The notes beneath the pieces are model-generated. The model saw only the letters and a program-made list of their open reading frames with translations, made no database searches and was not told the origin of the DNA. Both the position numbers and the translations under genes were made by a program. Shown piece after piece: positions 26,806 to 36,175 of a stretch of 64,000 bases of DNA. The stretch is taken from positions 496,001 to 560,000 of the forward strand of contig CBDFKF010000004.1 of assembly GCA_965248765.1 (NCBI GenBank), read 5' to 3'. The stretch's first letter is position 1. Each line of letters starts with the position of its first letter. This DNA comes from CBDFKF01 sp965248765. GTDB lineage: Bacteria > Pseudomonadota > Alphaproteobacteria > VGEJ01.

Positions 26806-27411
26806 ATGGACATGAATGGCGAATACCGGATCCGCGCACGGAAACAAAGTGTTTGGGATGCCCTCAACAGTCCCGAAACGCTTCAGGCGAGCCTTCCTGG
26901 CTGTCAAACCGTCGAGAGGATCTCGGACACCGAAATGACCGCGATAGTCGTTGCAAAGGTCGGGCCGGTGAAAGCAACGTTCAAAGGGAAGGTAACGCTA
27001 TCGGACCTCGATCCCCCCAACAGCTACACCATCACGGGCGAGGGACAGGGCGGCGCCGTCGGCTTCGGCAAAGGGAGCGCCCAGGTGACGCTGACAGAGG
27101 ATGACGGCGAGACAGTGCTCCGTTACACGGCTTCGGCACAGGTGGGCGGTAAGCTCGCCCAAATCGGCCAGCGGCTCATCGACTCGACTGCCAAGTCCAT
27201 GGCCGATCAATTCTTCGCAGCCTTCGCAGAAGCGGTCAGCCAGGCTACCGACGCGCCGGAGATCGCCGATGAGTCGCAAGGAACAACCACCGACGCAGGG
27301 GCGACTGCAACTACGACCACGCAACCCAAGGGGCTAAGCACAACCACCTGGGTGGTCGGCATAATCGCCATTGTGATCATTCTCCTGTTGATTTTCGCGG
27401 GCGGGGATTGA
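26806..27411 (+). CDS. coxG: CO dehydrogenase subunit G-like SRPBCC protein
   Basis: This 201-residue protein has an SRPBCC/CoxG domain (residues 1-145; ALNSPETLQASLPGCQTVERI and TGEGQGGAVGFGKGSA). A Thr-rich linker and a C-terminal membrane helix (WVVGIIAIVIILLLIFAGG) follow. CoxG recruits the carbon monoxide dehydrogenase-type enzyme to the cytoplasmic membrane and its electron acceptor. It opens the cox-like cluster; a 146-base gap separates it from coxS. Confidence 0.9.
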   Translation: MDMNGEYRIRARKQSVWDALNSPETLQASLPGCQTVERISDTEMTAIVVAKVGPVKATFKGKVTLSDLDPPNSYTITGEGQGGAVGFGKGSAQVTLTEDDGETVLRYTASAQVGGKLAQIGQRLIDSTAKSMADQFFAAFAEAVSQATDAPEIADESQGTTTDAGATATTTTQPKGLSTTTWVVGIIAIVIILLLIFAGGD

Positions 27412-27557
27412 GGACGCCAGAGCGCGGTGATCCTGCGCCATAGGCACTTGACCTCTTGCGCAGCGCGCGGGAGACTGGCCGCCCGCTCGACGTAAGCGAT
27501 AGTCCAAAAAAATTGCGCCCTTGATGGCAGCTTCAACAGAAAAACGGGGAGACGCCC

Positions 27558-28025
27558 ATGCCAAGCGTATCACTCTCGATCAACGGCAAGTCGGTCACGA
27601 CAGAGGTGGAGGGCCGCACCCTGTTGGTGCAGTTGCTTCGCGAGGATCAACGCCTGACCGGCACCCATGTTGGCTGTGATACGAGCCAGTGCGGGGCCTG
27701 TGTCGTCCACCTGAACGGCAAGGCGGTCAAGTCATGCACACTTCTCGCCCTGCAAGCAGAGGGCGGCGATGTCATGACGATCGAGGGCTTGGCCAAGAAC
27801 GGCGAACTCCACCCGATGCAGGCGGCGTTCAAGGAACATCACGGGCTGCAGTGCGGTTTCTGCACTCCGGGCATGGTGATGGCAGCGGTGGACATGGTCA
27901 ATCGCATCCCCAAGCTTGACGAGAAAACGGTGCGCCACGAGCTCGAGGGTAACTTTTGTCGCTGCACCGGCTACCACAACATTGTCCAGGCGATCCTGGC
28001 GGGCGCAAAAGCGATGCGGGGCTGA
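27558..28025 (+). CDS. coxS: [2Fe-2S] small subunit of a CO dehydrogenase-type molybdenum hydroxylase
   Basis: This 155-residue iron-sulfur subunit coordinates a plant-type cluster with Cys40, Cys45, Cys48 and Cys60 (GCDTSQCGACVV). The second cluster uses Cys99, Cys102, Cys134 and Cys136 (CGFCTPGM and CRCTGY). It passes electrons from the molybdenum site to the FAD subunit. GGGGAG lies upstream of the ATG. The gene order coxS-coxL-coxM is seen here. Confidence 0.93.
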   Translation: MPSVSLSINGKSVTTEVEGRTLLVQLLREDQRLTGTHVGCDTSQCGACVVHLNGKAVKSCTLLALQAEGGDVMTIEGLAKNGELHPMQAAFKEHHGLQCGFCTPGMVMAAVDMVNRIPKLDEKTVRHELEGNFCRCTGYHNIVQAILAGAKAMRG

Positions 28026-28057
28026 CCCGCGCCAGGCGTGACGGGAGGAGACGAGGG

Positions 28058-30424
28058 ATGGCGGACGACGGTATCGGCGCTTCTGTGCGGCGCAAGGAAG
28101 ACTATCGGTTCCTGACGGGGAACGGCCACTACACCGATGACCTCAACCGACCCGGGCAGGTCCATGCACGGTTCGTGCGCTCGCCGCATGCGCACGCCAA
28201 GATCAAATCGGTGAATGCCAAAGCGGCGCTCAAAGCGCCGGGCGTGCTCGCAGTCTTCACCGGGGCGGATATCGCTGCCGACGGTCTTGGTAGCATCCCG
28301 TGCGGCTGGGCCATCACTCAGACAAATGGCGAACCGTGGAACGCACCCCCTCATGCAGTGATCGCGGCCGACAAGGTGCGCTATGTTGGCGATCAGGCGG
28401 CATTAGTCGTCGCTGAGACCCTTGATCAGGCCCGTGACGCGGCCGATCTGGTCTCCGTCGAGTACGAGGTCCTGCCGGCTATCGTCAATCTCGCCGACGC
28501 GGCGAAGCAGGACGCGCCCCAGGTCCACGACGAAGCACCGAGCAACACTTGCTATGTGTGGGGCATCGGAGATGAGGAGGCGACCAAGGCCGCCTTCGCC
28601 AAGGCCGCGCACGTCGCCAAGCTCGATCTCACCAACAATCGTGTCATTCCCAACGCGATCGAGCCGCGCGTGGCGATTGGTGAGCATGATGCTGGCGAGG
28701 ACGCGTTCACGTTGCATGTAACGAGCCAGAATCCGCATCTGGCGCGCATCGTCATCTCAGCGTTCGTCGGCCTCGCCGCCGAACACAAGCTCCGAGTGAT
28801 CTCGCCAGACGTCGGCGGCGGCTTCGGTTCCAAGATCTTCATCTACGCCGAGGAATGCGCGGTCCTTTGGGCCTCGAAAAAAGTCGGGCGGCCGATAAAG
28901 TGGACGGCAGATCGATCGGAATCATTCCTCTCGGATGCACACGGGCGCGATCACTTGAGTCACGTTGAACTTGCCCTTGACGGCGACGGCAAGTTCCTCG
29001 GGCTTCGCATCGACACCACCGCCAATATGGGCGCCTATCTCTCCAACTTTGCGTCGGTAATCCCCACCTTTCTGTACGGCACCCTGATGCAAGGCCAGTA
29101 CACAACGGGGGCGATCTACTGCGAGGTCCGTTCGGTATTCACGAACACGACCCCAGTTGACGCGGTCCGCGGTGCCGGCCGACCAGAAGCGACGTTCTGC
29201 GTCGAGCGCATCGTTGATCAAGCGGCGCGCGACCTCGGGATCGACCGGGCGGACATTCGACGGCGCAACTTCATCCAGCCCGACGCGTTCCCCTACGACA
29301 CACAGGTCGCTCTCACTTATGACAGCGGCAACTATCCACAAGCGCTGGAGGCCGCCCTCAAGGCGCTCAACTACGAGGGCCTAGACAAACGCCGCGAGTC
29401 ATCGCGCAAGAATGGCAAGTTGCGCGGGCTCGGTTTCTCGTCCTACATCGAGGCGTGCGGCTTAGCACCGTCGGCAGTCGTCGGATCATTGGGCGCCGGT
29501 ATAGGCCTATTCGAATCGGCGGAGGTCCGTTTCAACGCAACCGGTAACGTGACGGTGTTCACCGGCTCGCACAGCCATGGTCAGGGCCACGAGACGACTT
29601 TCGCCCAGATCATCTCAGATCGGTTGGGGGTGCCGACCGAGAACGTCGACGTTGTCCACGGCGATTCCGGCCGCATCCAGTTCGGCTACGGCACCTACGG
29701 ATCGCGGTCGTTAGCGGTCGGCGGCTCGGCGATCGTCAAGGCGGCCGACAAGATCATCGCCAAGGGCCGCAAGATCGCCGCGCACCTACTGGAGGCCGCG
29801 GAATCGGACATCGAGTTCGCCGATGGCAATTTCACCGTCAAAGGCACCGACCGGGCCAAGAGTATCGCCGAGATCGCCTTCGCCGCCTACGTACCTCACA
29901 ATTACCCGCTAGACGAAGTCGAGCCGGGTTTGGATGAGAATGCCTTCTACGACCCGCCGAACTTCACCTATCCGTTCGGCACCCACCTCTGCGAGGTTGA
30001 GGTCGATGAGGATACGGGCGAAGTGACGGTCGACCGCTGGGTCGCCGTCGACGACTTCGGCAACGTCGTGAACCCGATGATCGTGCATGGCCAAGTCCAT
30101 GGCGGCATCGCCCACGGTGTCGGTCAAGCGCTGCTGGAGAAGGCAGTCTACGACGAATCGGGCCAACTGTTGTCCGGGTCGTATCTCGACTACTGCATGC
30201 CGCGGGCAGGCAACCTACCGAACTTCGAGGTGAGCGAGACGGTGACGCCGTGTCCTCACAACCCACTCGGGGTCAAGGGATGTGGCGAAGCCGGCGCCAT
30301 CGCCGCGCCAGCGGCGGTCATCAATGCCGTCGTCGACGCGCTGTCGCCGCTCGGTGTTGGCGACATTGTTATGCCGGCCACGCCGGAGACGGTATGGCGC
30401 GCCATTCAGGGTGCTAAGGCCTAG
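28058..30424 (+). CDS. coxL: Molybdenum-binding large subunit, form II CoxL-like
   Basis: This 788-residue catalytic subunit of the xanthine oxidase/aerobic CO dehydrogenase family binds molybdopterin cytosine dinucleotide. Visible are GGGFGSKIFIYAEE, the loop VRGAGRPEATF near residue 368, SHGQGHETTFAQI, and the catalytic Glu in KGCGEAGAIAAP (about 743). Form I CO dehydrogenases carry a Cys-containing CSFR loop; this protein has the form II-type GAGR and lacks that Cys. CO oxidation is therefore not assured and another aldehyde or aromatic substrate is possible. GGGAGGAGACGAGGG precedes the ATG. Confidence 0.92.
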   Translation: MADDGIGASVRRKEDYRFLTGNGHYTDDLNRPGQVHARFVRSPHAHAKIKSVNAKAALKAPGVLAVFTGADIAADGLGSIPCGWAITQTNGEPWNAPPHAVIAADKVRYVGDQAALVVAETLDQARDAADLVSVEYEVLPAIVNLADAAKQDAPQVHDEAPSNTCYVWGIGDEEATKAAFAKAAHVAKLDLTNNRVIPNAIEPRVAIGEHDAGEDAFTLHVTSQNPHLARIVISAFVGLAAEHKLRVISPDVGGGFGSKIFIYAEECAVLWASKKVGRPIKWTADRSESFLSDAHGRDHLSHVELALDGDGKFLGLRIDTTANMGAYLSNFASVIPTFLYGTLMQGQYTTGAIYCEVRSVFTNTTPVDAVRGAGRPEATFCVERIVDQAARDLGIDRADIRRRNFIQPDAFPYDTQVALTYDSGNYPQALEAALKALNYEGLDKRRESSRKNGKLRGLGFSSYIEACGLAPSAVVGSLGAGIGLFESAEVRFNATGNVTVFTGSHSHGQGHETTFAQIISDRLGVPTENVDVVHGDSGRIQFGYGTYGSRSLAVGGSAIVKAADKIIAKGRKIAAHLLEAAESDIEFADGNFTVKGTDRAKSIAEIAFAAYVPHNYPLDEVEPGLDENAFYDPPNFTYPFGTHLCEVEVDEDTGEVTVDRWVAVDDFGNVVNPMIVHGQVHGGIAHGVGQALLEKAVYDESGQLLSGSYLDYCMPRAGNLPNFEVSETVTPCPHNPLGVKGCGEAGAIAAPAAVINAVVDALSPLGVGDIVMPATPETVWRAIQGAKA

Positions 30425-30448
30425 CCGGCCGACCAGGAGGTCTGACCC

Positions 30449-31243
30449 ATGTACGACTTTTCTTATCATCGTCCGTCAAGCCTCGATGAGGCGGCAAAGC
30501 TGCTCACCGGCAACGCAGACGCGACGTTGCTGGCTGGCGGGATGACGCTGATACCGACCCTCAAGCAACGGCTTGCGAACCCATCGGACGTTATTGATCT
30601 CGGCGGGATCGGCGATCTCGGCGGTATCAAGGTCGCCGGCAAAATTGTCACGATTGGAGCGATTGCGACCCATGCCGAGGTTGCTGGTTCGAAGGATGTA
30701 CAGAAAGCGATCCCCGGGCTCGCAGTCCTCGCCAGCAAAATCGGCGATCCACACGTTCGCCATTGCGGCACGATCGGCGGTTCCATCGCCAATAACGATC
30801 CGGCCGCTGACTATCCGGCAGCTATCGTCGCCCTCAACGCCACCGTAACGACCAATTCGCGGACGATCGCCGCCAACGACTTCTTCACCGGCCAGTTTGC
30901 CACTGCACTCAAGGATGGCGAGATCGTGACGTCGGTGAGCTTCCCAATACCCGCGAAGGCTGGGTATACAAAGTTCCCCAACCCAGCCTCGCGCTACGCC
31001 GTCGTCGGCGTCATGGTGGCGCAGACAGGAGATGGTGTCCGCGTCGCGGTGACCGGCGCAGGCCCAGTGGTCTTCCGAGTCGCCGATATGGAGCAAGCGC
31101 TGGCGAGCAACTTCTCGCCCGATGCGGTCGCGAACGTCGCAGTGCCGGCGAGTGGCCTCAACTCCGATATCCATGCGAGCGCCGAATATCGCGCGCATCT
31201 GGTCACGGTGATGGCGAAGCGGGCGATCGCGGCCGCCGGGTAA
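30449..31243 (+). CDS. coxM: FAD-binding medium subunit of the molybdenum hydroxylase
   Basis: This 264-residue flavoprotein has the FAD motifs LLAGGMTLIP (27-36) and CGTIGGSIANNDPAADYPAA (about 106-125), plus the C-terminal CO dehydrogenase flavoprotein domain. It transfers electrons from the [2Fe-2S] subunit to the respiratory chain. It follows coxL after 24 bases with GGAGG upstream and is closed by a strong terminator. Confidence 0.92.
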   Translation: MYDFSYHRPSSLDEAAKLLTGNADATLLAGGMTLIPTLKQRLANPSDVIDLGGIGDLGGIKVAGKIVTIGAIATHAEVAGSKDVQKAIPGLAVLASKIGDPHVRHCGTIGGSIANNDPAADYPAAIVALNATVTTNSRTIAANDFFTGQFATALKDGEIVTSVSFPIPAKAGYTKFPNPASRYAVVGVMVAQTGDGVRVAVTGAGPVVFRVADMEQALASNFSPDAVANVAVPASGLNSDIHASAEYRAHLVTVMAKRAIAAAG

Positions 31244-31305
31244 CGCCCGCCGCGGCTTTCGCGGGTGCGTGCCTACTGCTAGGATCACGCACCTTGGCGG
31301 AGGGC

Positions 31306-31331
31306 AAGGGGAGGGTCGCCTCCCCTTTTTT
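31306..31331 (+). terminator. Rho-independent terminator after coxM
   Basis: The stem GGGGAGG/CCTCCCC has a GTCG loop followed by six T residues. It separates the structural genes coxGSLM from the maturation genes coxDE and may set their expression ratio by partial read-through. Confidence 0.85.
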
Positions 31332-31360
31332 CGTATCAGCCCCGAACGACTTGAGCATTC

Positions 31361-32281
31361 ATGATCCATGCACTACCGGAATCGGTTGAGGCAACACTCG
31401 ACCTACTGACAGAGGGCGACTATGTCGCCGACCGCAGTCTCGCAACGACGCTGTACTTGAGCCTTAGTCTCGGCCGCCCGTTGTTCCTCGAAGGCGAGGC
31501 GGGAGTTGGCAAAACGGAGATCGCCATGGTTCTAGCCAAAACGCTGGGCCGGCGATTAGTGCGATTGCAGTGCTACGAGGGGCTCGATGTGGCCAGCGCG
31601 GTCTATGAGTGGAACTACGCGGCGCAGATGATCGAGATTCGCATGGCTGAGGCCGAGGGGGTAACCGACCGCAGCCAGATCGCCAACGACGTTTTCTCCG
31701 AGCGGTTCTTGACCAAGCGCCCGCTGCTACGCGCGCTGGAGCGCGACGACGTGGGCGCGCCGGTGCTGCTAATCGATGAACTCGACCGAACAGACGAGCC
31801 CTTCGAGGCCTTCCTGCTCGAGGTGCTCGCGGACTATCAGATCACGGTACCGGAGATAGGTACCTTCCGCGCCGAGCAGCCGCCGATCACGATCGTCACC
31901 TCGAACCGCACCCGCGAGATTCACGACGCTCTCAAGAGACGCTGTTTTTATTATTGGGTCGACTATCCGGACGCCGAGCGAGAGAGGGCGATCCTGCGGG
32001 CCCGGCTCCCGGGCATCGATGAGCGGCTAAGCCGCCAGGTCGTTGCGTTCGTTCAAGAGCTGCGGAGCATGGATCTTTTCAAACTTCCGGGCATCGCCGA
32101 AACGATCGACTGGTCGAGTGCCTTGATCCAGCTCGACCAGCTCGAGTTGGACCCGCAGACCGTGAATGACACGCTCGGCATGCTGCTGAAGTATCAAGAC
32201 GATATCGCCAAGGTAGGTGGACCTGAGGCGGCCGCGATTCTCGACAAGGTCAACGCCGAGTTGGCGGCTGTTCGCGCGTGA
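31361..32281 (+). CDS. coxD: MoxR-type AAA+ ATPase, CoxD-like
   Basis: This 306-residue AAA+ ATPase has Walker A GEAGVGKT (45-52), Walker B VLLIDELDRTD (about 134-144) and sensor ITIVTSNRTREI. CoxD acts as a chaperone that helps build the sulfurated metal site of CO dehydrogenase in studied systems. It overlaps coxE by GTGA, and MoxR ATPases usually work with such a VWA partner. Confidence 0.9.
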   Translation: MIHALPESVEATLDLLTEGDYVADRSLATTLYLSLSLGRPLFLEGEAGVGKTEIAMVLAKTLGRRLVRLQCYEGLDVASAVYEWNYAAQMIEIRMAEAEGVTDRSQIANDVFSERFLTKRPLLRALERDDVGAPVLLIDELDRTDEPFEAFLLEVLADYQITVPEIGTFRAEQPPITIVTSNRTREIHDALKRRCFYYWVDYPDAERERAILRARLPGIDERLSRQVVAFVQELRSMDLFKLPGIAETIDWSSALIQLDQLELDPQTVNDTLGMLLKYQDDIAKVGGPEAAAILDKVNAELAAVRA

Positions 32282-33516
32282 GCCTGAGGCCGCAGTCCGC
32301 CGCAGGCGCGGGCGGCATGCTCGCTGACAATATCATGCACTTTGGTCGCACGCTGCGCGCGGCGGGAATGCCGGTTGGGCCGGGGCGCGTGCTCGAAGCG
32401 CTTCGTGCCGTCGAGATCACCGGCATCGAGCGTCGTGAAGATTTGTACTGGGCGCTCCACGCGGTCTTCGTTAATCGGCGTGATCAACGTGAACTATTTG
32501 ACCAAGCGTTCCACATCTTCTGGCGCAATCCACAGTTACTTGAACGGATGTTGTCGACATTGCTACCGCCGACCACATTTGGAGGACAGAACGATGGCGA
32601 CGACGTCAGCCGTCGCATCGCCGACGCGTTGTTCCCTGGCATGGCGGACGACGAGCGCGAACAGGCCCGGCGGGAGGTCGAGATCGACGCTACGTTAACG
32701 TATTCGGCCAACGAGATCCTCCAGCGTAAAGACTTTGACTCGATGTCAGCGGAGGAAGTCGCTGAGGCCAAGGCTATGATCGCAAGAATGCGGCTGCCCG
32801 TAGAGCAAGTGCGGACACGCCGTTTCGAGCCCGATCCGCGCGGCAATCGCGTCGATATGCGCGCGACGTTCCGATCGGGCCTGCGATCCGGGGGCGATCT
32901 GATCCCCCTGCGCCGGCGTTCGCGCTCGCGCCGGCCGCCGCCGCTGGTCATCGTCTGCGATGTCTCCGGCTCGATGAGTCAGTACTCGCGGATGCTCCTG
33001 CACTTCGTTCATGCCATCACCAATGATCGCAACCGCGTCCACACATTCGTCTTCGGCACCAGACTCACGAACGTCACGCGGCATCTGCGCCACCGCGACA
33101 TCGACCTCGCGTTGAAGAGAGTGGGAGAATCGGTACAAGACTGGTCCGGCGGCACGCGGATCGGCAAGTGCCTCAACGCGTTCAATACCGGTTGGTCGCG
33201 GCGCGTGCTTGGTCAGGGCGCCGTGGTGTTGTTCATCTCCGACGGCCTCGATCGCGACGCCGCCGAGGGCCTAGAAGTGGAGATCGATCGCCTGCATCGA
33301 TCGTGCAGGCGACTGATTTGGCTTAACCCGTTGTTGCGCTATGAACGATTCGAACCCAAATCGATAGGCGTCGCGACTATTCTGCCTCATGTTGACGAGT
33401 TCAGACCGGTACACAATATCAAGAGCCTCGGCGATCTGGCGCGAGCGCTGAGTGTTGGACCATCTCGCCACGAGGACCAGCGAGAATGGAAGACCGAGAA
33501 CGGGAAGGCAGCATGA
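32278..33516 (+). CDS. coxE: VWA-domain protein, CoxE-like
   Basis: This 412-residue protein has a C-terminal von Willebrand A domain with the MIDAS motif DVSGSMS (about 227-233) after an Arg/Pro-rich linker. The N-terminal helical part carries YWALHAVFVNRRDQRELFDQAFHIFW. It is the partner of the CoxD AAA+ ATPase in enzyme maturation. It starts at GTG and ends in ATGA overlap with the first XdhC-like gene. Confidence 0.9.
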   Translation: MSLRPQSAAGAGGMLADNIMHFGRTLRAAGMPVGPGRVLEALRAVEITGIERREDLYWALHAVFVNRRDQRELFDQAFHIFWRNPQLLERMLSTLLPPTTFGGQNDGDDVSRRIADALFPGMADDEREQARREVEIDATLTYSANEILQRKDFDSMSAEEVAEAKAMIARMRLPVEQVRTRRFEPDPRGNRVDMRATFRSGLRSGGDLIPLRRRSRSRRPPPLVIVCDVSGSMSQYSRMLLHFVHAITNDRNRVHTFVFGTRLTNVTRHLRHRDIDLALKRVGESVQDWSGGTRIGKCLNAFNTGWSRRVLGQGAVVLFISDGLDRDAAEGLEVEIDRLHRSCRRLIWLNPLLRYERFEPKSIGVATILPHVDEFRPVHNIKSLGDLARALSVGPSRHEDQREWKTENGKAA

Positions 33517-33833
33517 CCGAGGCAGAGGATGTACTACCGACCGCGGCGGACTGGCGCGACGCGGGAAAGGGCGTGGCGATCGCCACCGTGGTCAATACGT
33601 GGGGCTCTTCACCGCGGCCAGTGGGCAGTCAGCTCGTCGTCGACGAGGAAGGTGATTTTATTGGGTCCGTGTCGGGCGGTTGCATTGAGGGAGCCGTCAT
33701 ACAAGACGCTCTGGAGACTATCGCCGACGGCAAGCCGCGGTTACTAGACTTCGGAATCACCAATTCTCAAGCGTGGGAGGTTGGCCTAGCCTGCGGCGGA
33801 AAGGTGCAAGTCTTCGTCGAGCGCGTCTCCTAG
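33513..33833 (+). CDS. XdhC/CoxI N-terminal-domain protein
   Basis: This 106-residue protein equals the N-terminal domain of XdhC-family maturation factors (VNTWGSSPRPVGSQLVVDEEGDFIGSVSGGCIEGAV and the LACGGKVQVFVE end). XdhC-type proteins bind the molybdenum cofactor and protect or sulfurate it before insertion. The second domain is a separate gene directly downstream, so this factor is split in two. The ATG at 33513 overlaps the coxE stop. Confidence 0.88.
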   Translation: MTEAEDVLPTAADWRDAGKGVAIATVVNTWGSSPRPVGSQLVVDEEGDFIGSVSGGCIEGAVIQDALETIADGKPRLLDFGITNSQAWEVGLACGGKVQVFVERVS

Positions 33834-33846
33834 GACGAGCGCGTCC

Positions 33847-34542
33847 ATGCAGCGAGCAATACTCGACCGGATCATTGCCGCGCGCGCGGCCAAGCGCCCT
33901 GTAGTGCTCGCAACGAACCTCGAATCCGGCGCGGAGCATTTGCTCTACCCCGACGAACCCGTGACGATGCCGGGTATCGACCCTGCTGCGCTCGAAGCAG
34001 CGTCACGAGCGGATCGCTCGACCACCATCGAGACCGCCGAAGGCACACTCTTCTTGCACGTCTACAACCCACCACTTCGTATGATAATCGTCGGGGCCGT
34101 CCACATCGCTCAGCCGCTTGCCAAAATGGCCAGCCTCGCCGGTTATGAGGTGGTGATCGTTGACCCGCGCCGCTCGTTCGCGACGAATGAGCGCTTCCCC
34201 GGCGTATCAATGACACACGAGTGGCCCGATGAAGCCCTGCAACGCCTCGCCCCGGATAGCCGCACCGCAGTTATTACGCTGACCCACGATCCCAAGCTCG
34301 ACGACCCGGCCCTGACGATCGCCGTCCGTTCGCCAGCCCTCTACATCGGCTCGCTCGGTAGCAAGAAGACGCATGCGGCGCGGCTCGAGCGCCTGCGGCT
34401 AGAAGGTCTGGGTGAGACAGAACTTGCCCGAATCCACGGGCCGATCGGGCTCGCCATCGGCTCCAGGTCGCCGGCCGAGGTGGCGATCTCGATTATGGCG
34501 CAAGTTACGGAACGCCTTCGGGCAAGCCCGGCGAACGCATGA
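33847..34542 (+). CDS. XdhC Rossmann-domain protein (second half of split XdhC)
   Basis: This 231-residue protein carries the C-terminal Rossmann-like XdhC domain (MIIVGAVHIAQPLAKMASLAGYEVVIVDPR and YIGSLGSKKTHAARLERL). With the preceding gene it reconstructs a full XdhC/CoxF-type maturation factor. The next gene overlaps by four bases (ATGA). Confidence 0.88.
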   Translation: MQRAILDRIIAARAAKRPVVLATNLESGAEHLLYPDEPVTMPGIDPAALEAASRADRSTTIETAEGTLFLHVYNPPLRMIIVGAVHIAQPLAKMASLAGYEVVIVDPRRSFATNERFPGVSMTHEWPDEALQRLAPDSRTAVITLTHDPKLDDPALTIAVRSPALYIGSLGSKKTHAARLERLRLEGLGETELARIHGPIGLAIGSRSPAEVAISIMAQVTERLRASPANA

Positions 34543-36170
34543 TCTTCGCGCGTCTCGGCACCGATGAGGCGGAAGGCGCCGTTCTGGCCCACAGCCTCCG
34601 GCTCAAATCTCGCGCTCTAAAAAAGGGCCACCGCTTGACCCCGGATGATATCGCACAGCTCCGCGCGGCTGGGATCATGGAAGTGATGGCGGCGCGCCTC
34701 GAAGATGGGGATGTGGGAGAGGATGAAGCAGCGGCCCGGATCGCCGAGGCAGCGCACGGCCCACACACCTATCTCGGTAAATCGTTCACCGGACGCCGTA
34801 GCATCTACGCCGCCGTTTGCGGCCTCGCGATCGTCGACCGCGAGCGCGTCGACCGTGTCAACCTCGTGGATGAGAGCCTGACCATCGCCACGCTGGCCCC
34901 TTTTGCAGTCGTCGATAAGGATGACATGGTGGCGACGGTCAAGATCAACCCGCTCTCGACGCCGGCTGCTGCCGTGGACGCGGGTGCACGCCTTGCAGAC
35001 GGCGAAGTGTCGTTGGTGCGCGTGGCGCCGCTGCGGGACAAACGGGTCGGACTTCTATCGACGCGGCTGCCCGGCATGAAGGAGAGCGTCCTCGACAAGA
35101 CCGCCAATACCGTGCGCGCACGCGTTACACGGCTGGGTAGCCATCTCGGTGCAGAACTGCGCTGCGAGCACCATGAATCCGCGGTGGCGACGGCGATCTC
35201 GGAACTAATCGCCATGCGCTGCAGCCCGATCTTCGTCTTCGGCGCTTCGGCGATCGTCGATCGGCGCGATGTTGTCCCGCAAGGCATCGTTAAGGCCGGC
35301 GGCAGTATCGATCATTTCGGAATGCCAGTGGATCCGGGCAACCTCACCTTGCTCGCCCGTGTCGGCGACGTGGCAATCCTTGGTCTGCCCGGCTCGGCGC
35401 GCTCGCCTCGTACACATGGGTGCGATCTGTTGATTCAGCGACTCCTCGCTGATATCGCGATCACGCGCGAGGATATTATGCGGATGGGGACCGGCGGCCT
35501 CCTAAAGGAAATCCCAAGCCGGCCGCAGCCGCGGGACCGCCCGATCGATACGCGACGACACCCCTATAGGGTGGCTGCAGTTGTTCTCGCGGCCGGACAA
35601 TCGCGGCGCATGGGACGGCGCAACAAACTTTTGGCAGAAATCGACGGCAAGGCGATGGTAGCTCGTGTGGTAGACGCGGCGCTGGAGACGCACGCGCGCC
35701 CAGTAGTCGTCGTGACTGGCCACGAGTCAGCTGCCATCCAAGGCGCGCTCGATGGCCGCTCCGTGCACTTCGTTCACAACCCCTACTATGCGGTTGGACT
35801 CAGCGCCTCGCTCGCGGTCGGGATTCGTAATCTGCGCGATGTCGACGGCGCCCTCGTATGTCTCGGCGATATGCCGAGAATCACACCCGATCATCTCGCG
35901 CGGCTGATAGAGGCTTTCGACCCGCTGACAGCGCGATCGATCTGTGTGCCGACATGCCGGGGAAAACGCGGCAACCCGATCCTCTGGGCCGCACTCTATT
36001 TTGCGGAGATGGTAGAGCTCGCCGGTGACGTTGGGGCTCGTCACCTCTTGGGCCAGTATAGCGACCAAGTTCATGAAGTTCCCATGGATGACGATGCCAT
36101 CTTCGTAGACGTGGACACGCCCGACGCGTTGATCGCGATCGATACCGCAATGCAGAGCCAGTCGACGTAA
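34539..36170 (+). CDS. Molybdopterin-binding domain fused to MocA-like nucleotidyltransferase
   Basis: This 543-residue fusion has an N-terminal half (about 1-340) that resembles MoeA/MoCF molybdopterin-binding proteins (RRSIYAAVCGLAIVD and the VFGASAIVDRRDVVP block). The C-terminal half (345-543) is a MobA/MocA-type transferase with VLAAGQSRRMGRRNKLLAEI, ALVCLGDMPRITP and RGNPILWAALYF. MocA makes molybdopterin cytosine dinucleotide, the cofactor of CoxL-type enzymes. The fusion probably supplies this cofactor for the local enzyme. Confidence 0.88.
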   Translation: MIFARLGTDEAEGAVLAHSLRLKSRALKKGHRLTPDDIAQLRAAGIMEVMAARLEDGDVGEDEAAARIAEAAHGPHTYLGKSFTGRRSIYAAVCGLAIVDRERVDRVNLVDESLTIATLAPFAVVDKDDMVATVKINPLSTPAAAVDAGARLADGEVSLVRVAPLRDKRVGLLSTRLPGMKESVLDKTANTVRARVTRLGSHLGAELRCEHHESAVATAISELIAMRCSPIFVFGASAIVDRRDVVPQGIVKAGGSIDHFGMPVDPGNLTLLARVGDVAILGLPGSARSPRTHGCDLLIQRLLADIAITREDIMRMGTGGLLKEIPSRPQPRDRPIDTRRHPYRVAAVVLAAGQSRRMGRRNKLLAEIDGKAMVARVVDAALETHARPVVVVTGHESAAIQGALDGRSVHFVHNPYYAVGLSASLAVGIRNLRDVDGALVCLGDMPRITPDHLARLIEAFDPLTARSICVPTCRGKRGNPILWAALYFAEMVELAGDVGARHLLGQYSDQVHEVPMDDDAIFVDVDTPDALIAIDTAMQSQST

Positions 36171-36175
36171 CCACA

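Noticed and set aside
28058..30424. Form I carbon monoxide dehydrogenase
   Set aside because: The active-site loop is GAGR rather than the Cys-containing CSFR loop, so only a form II call is supported.
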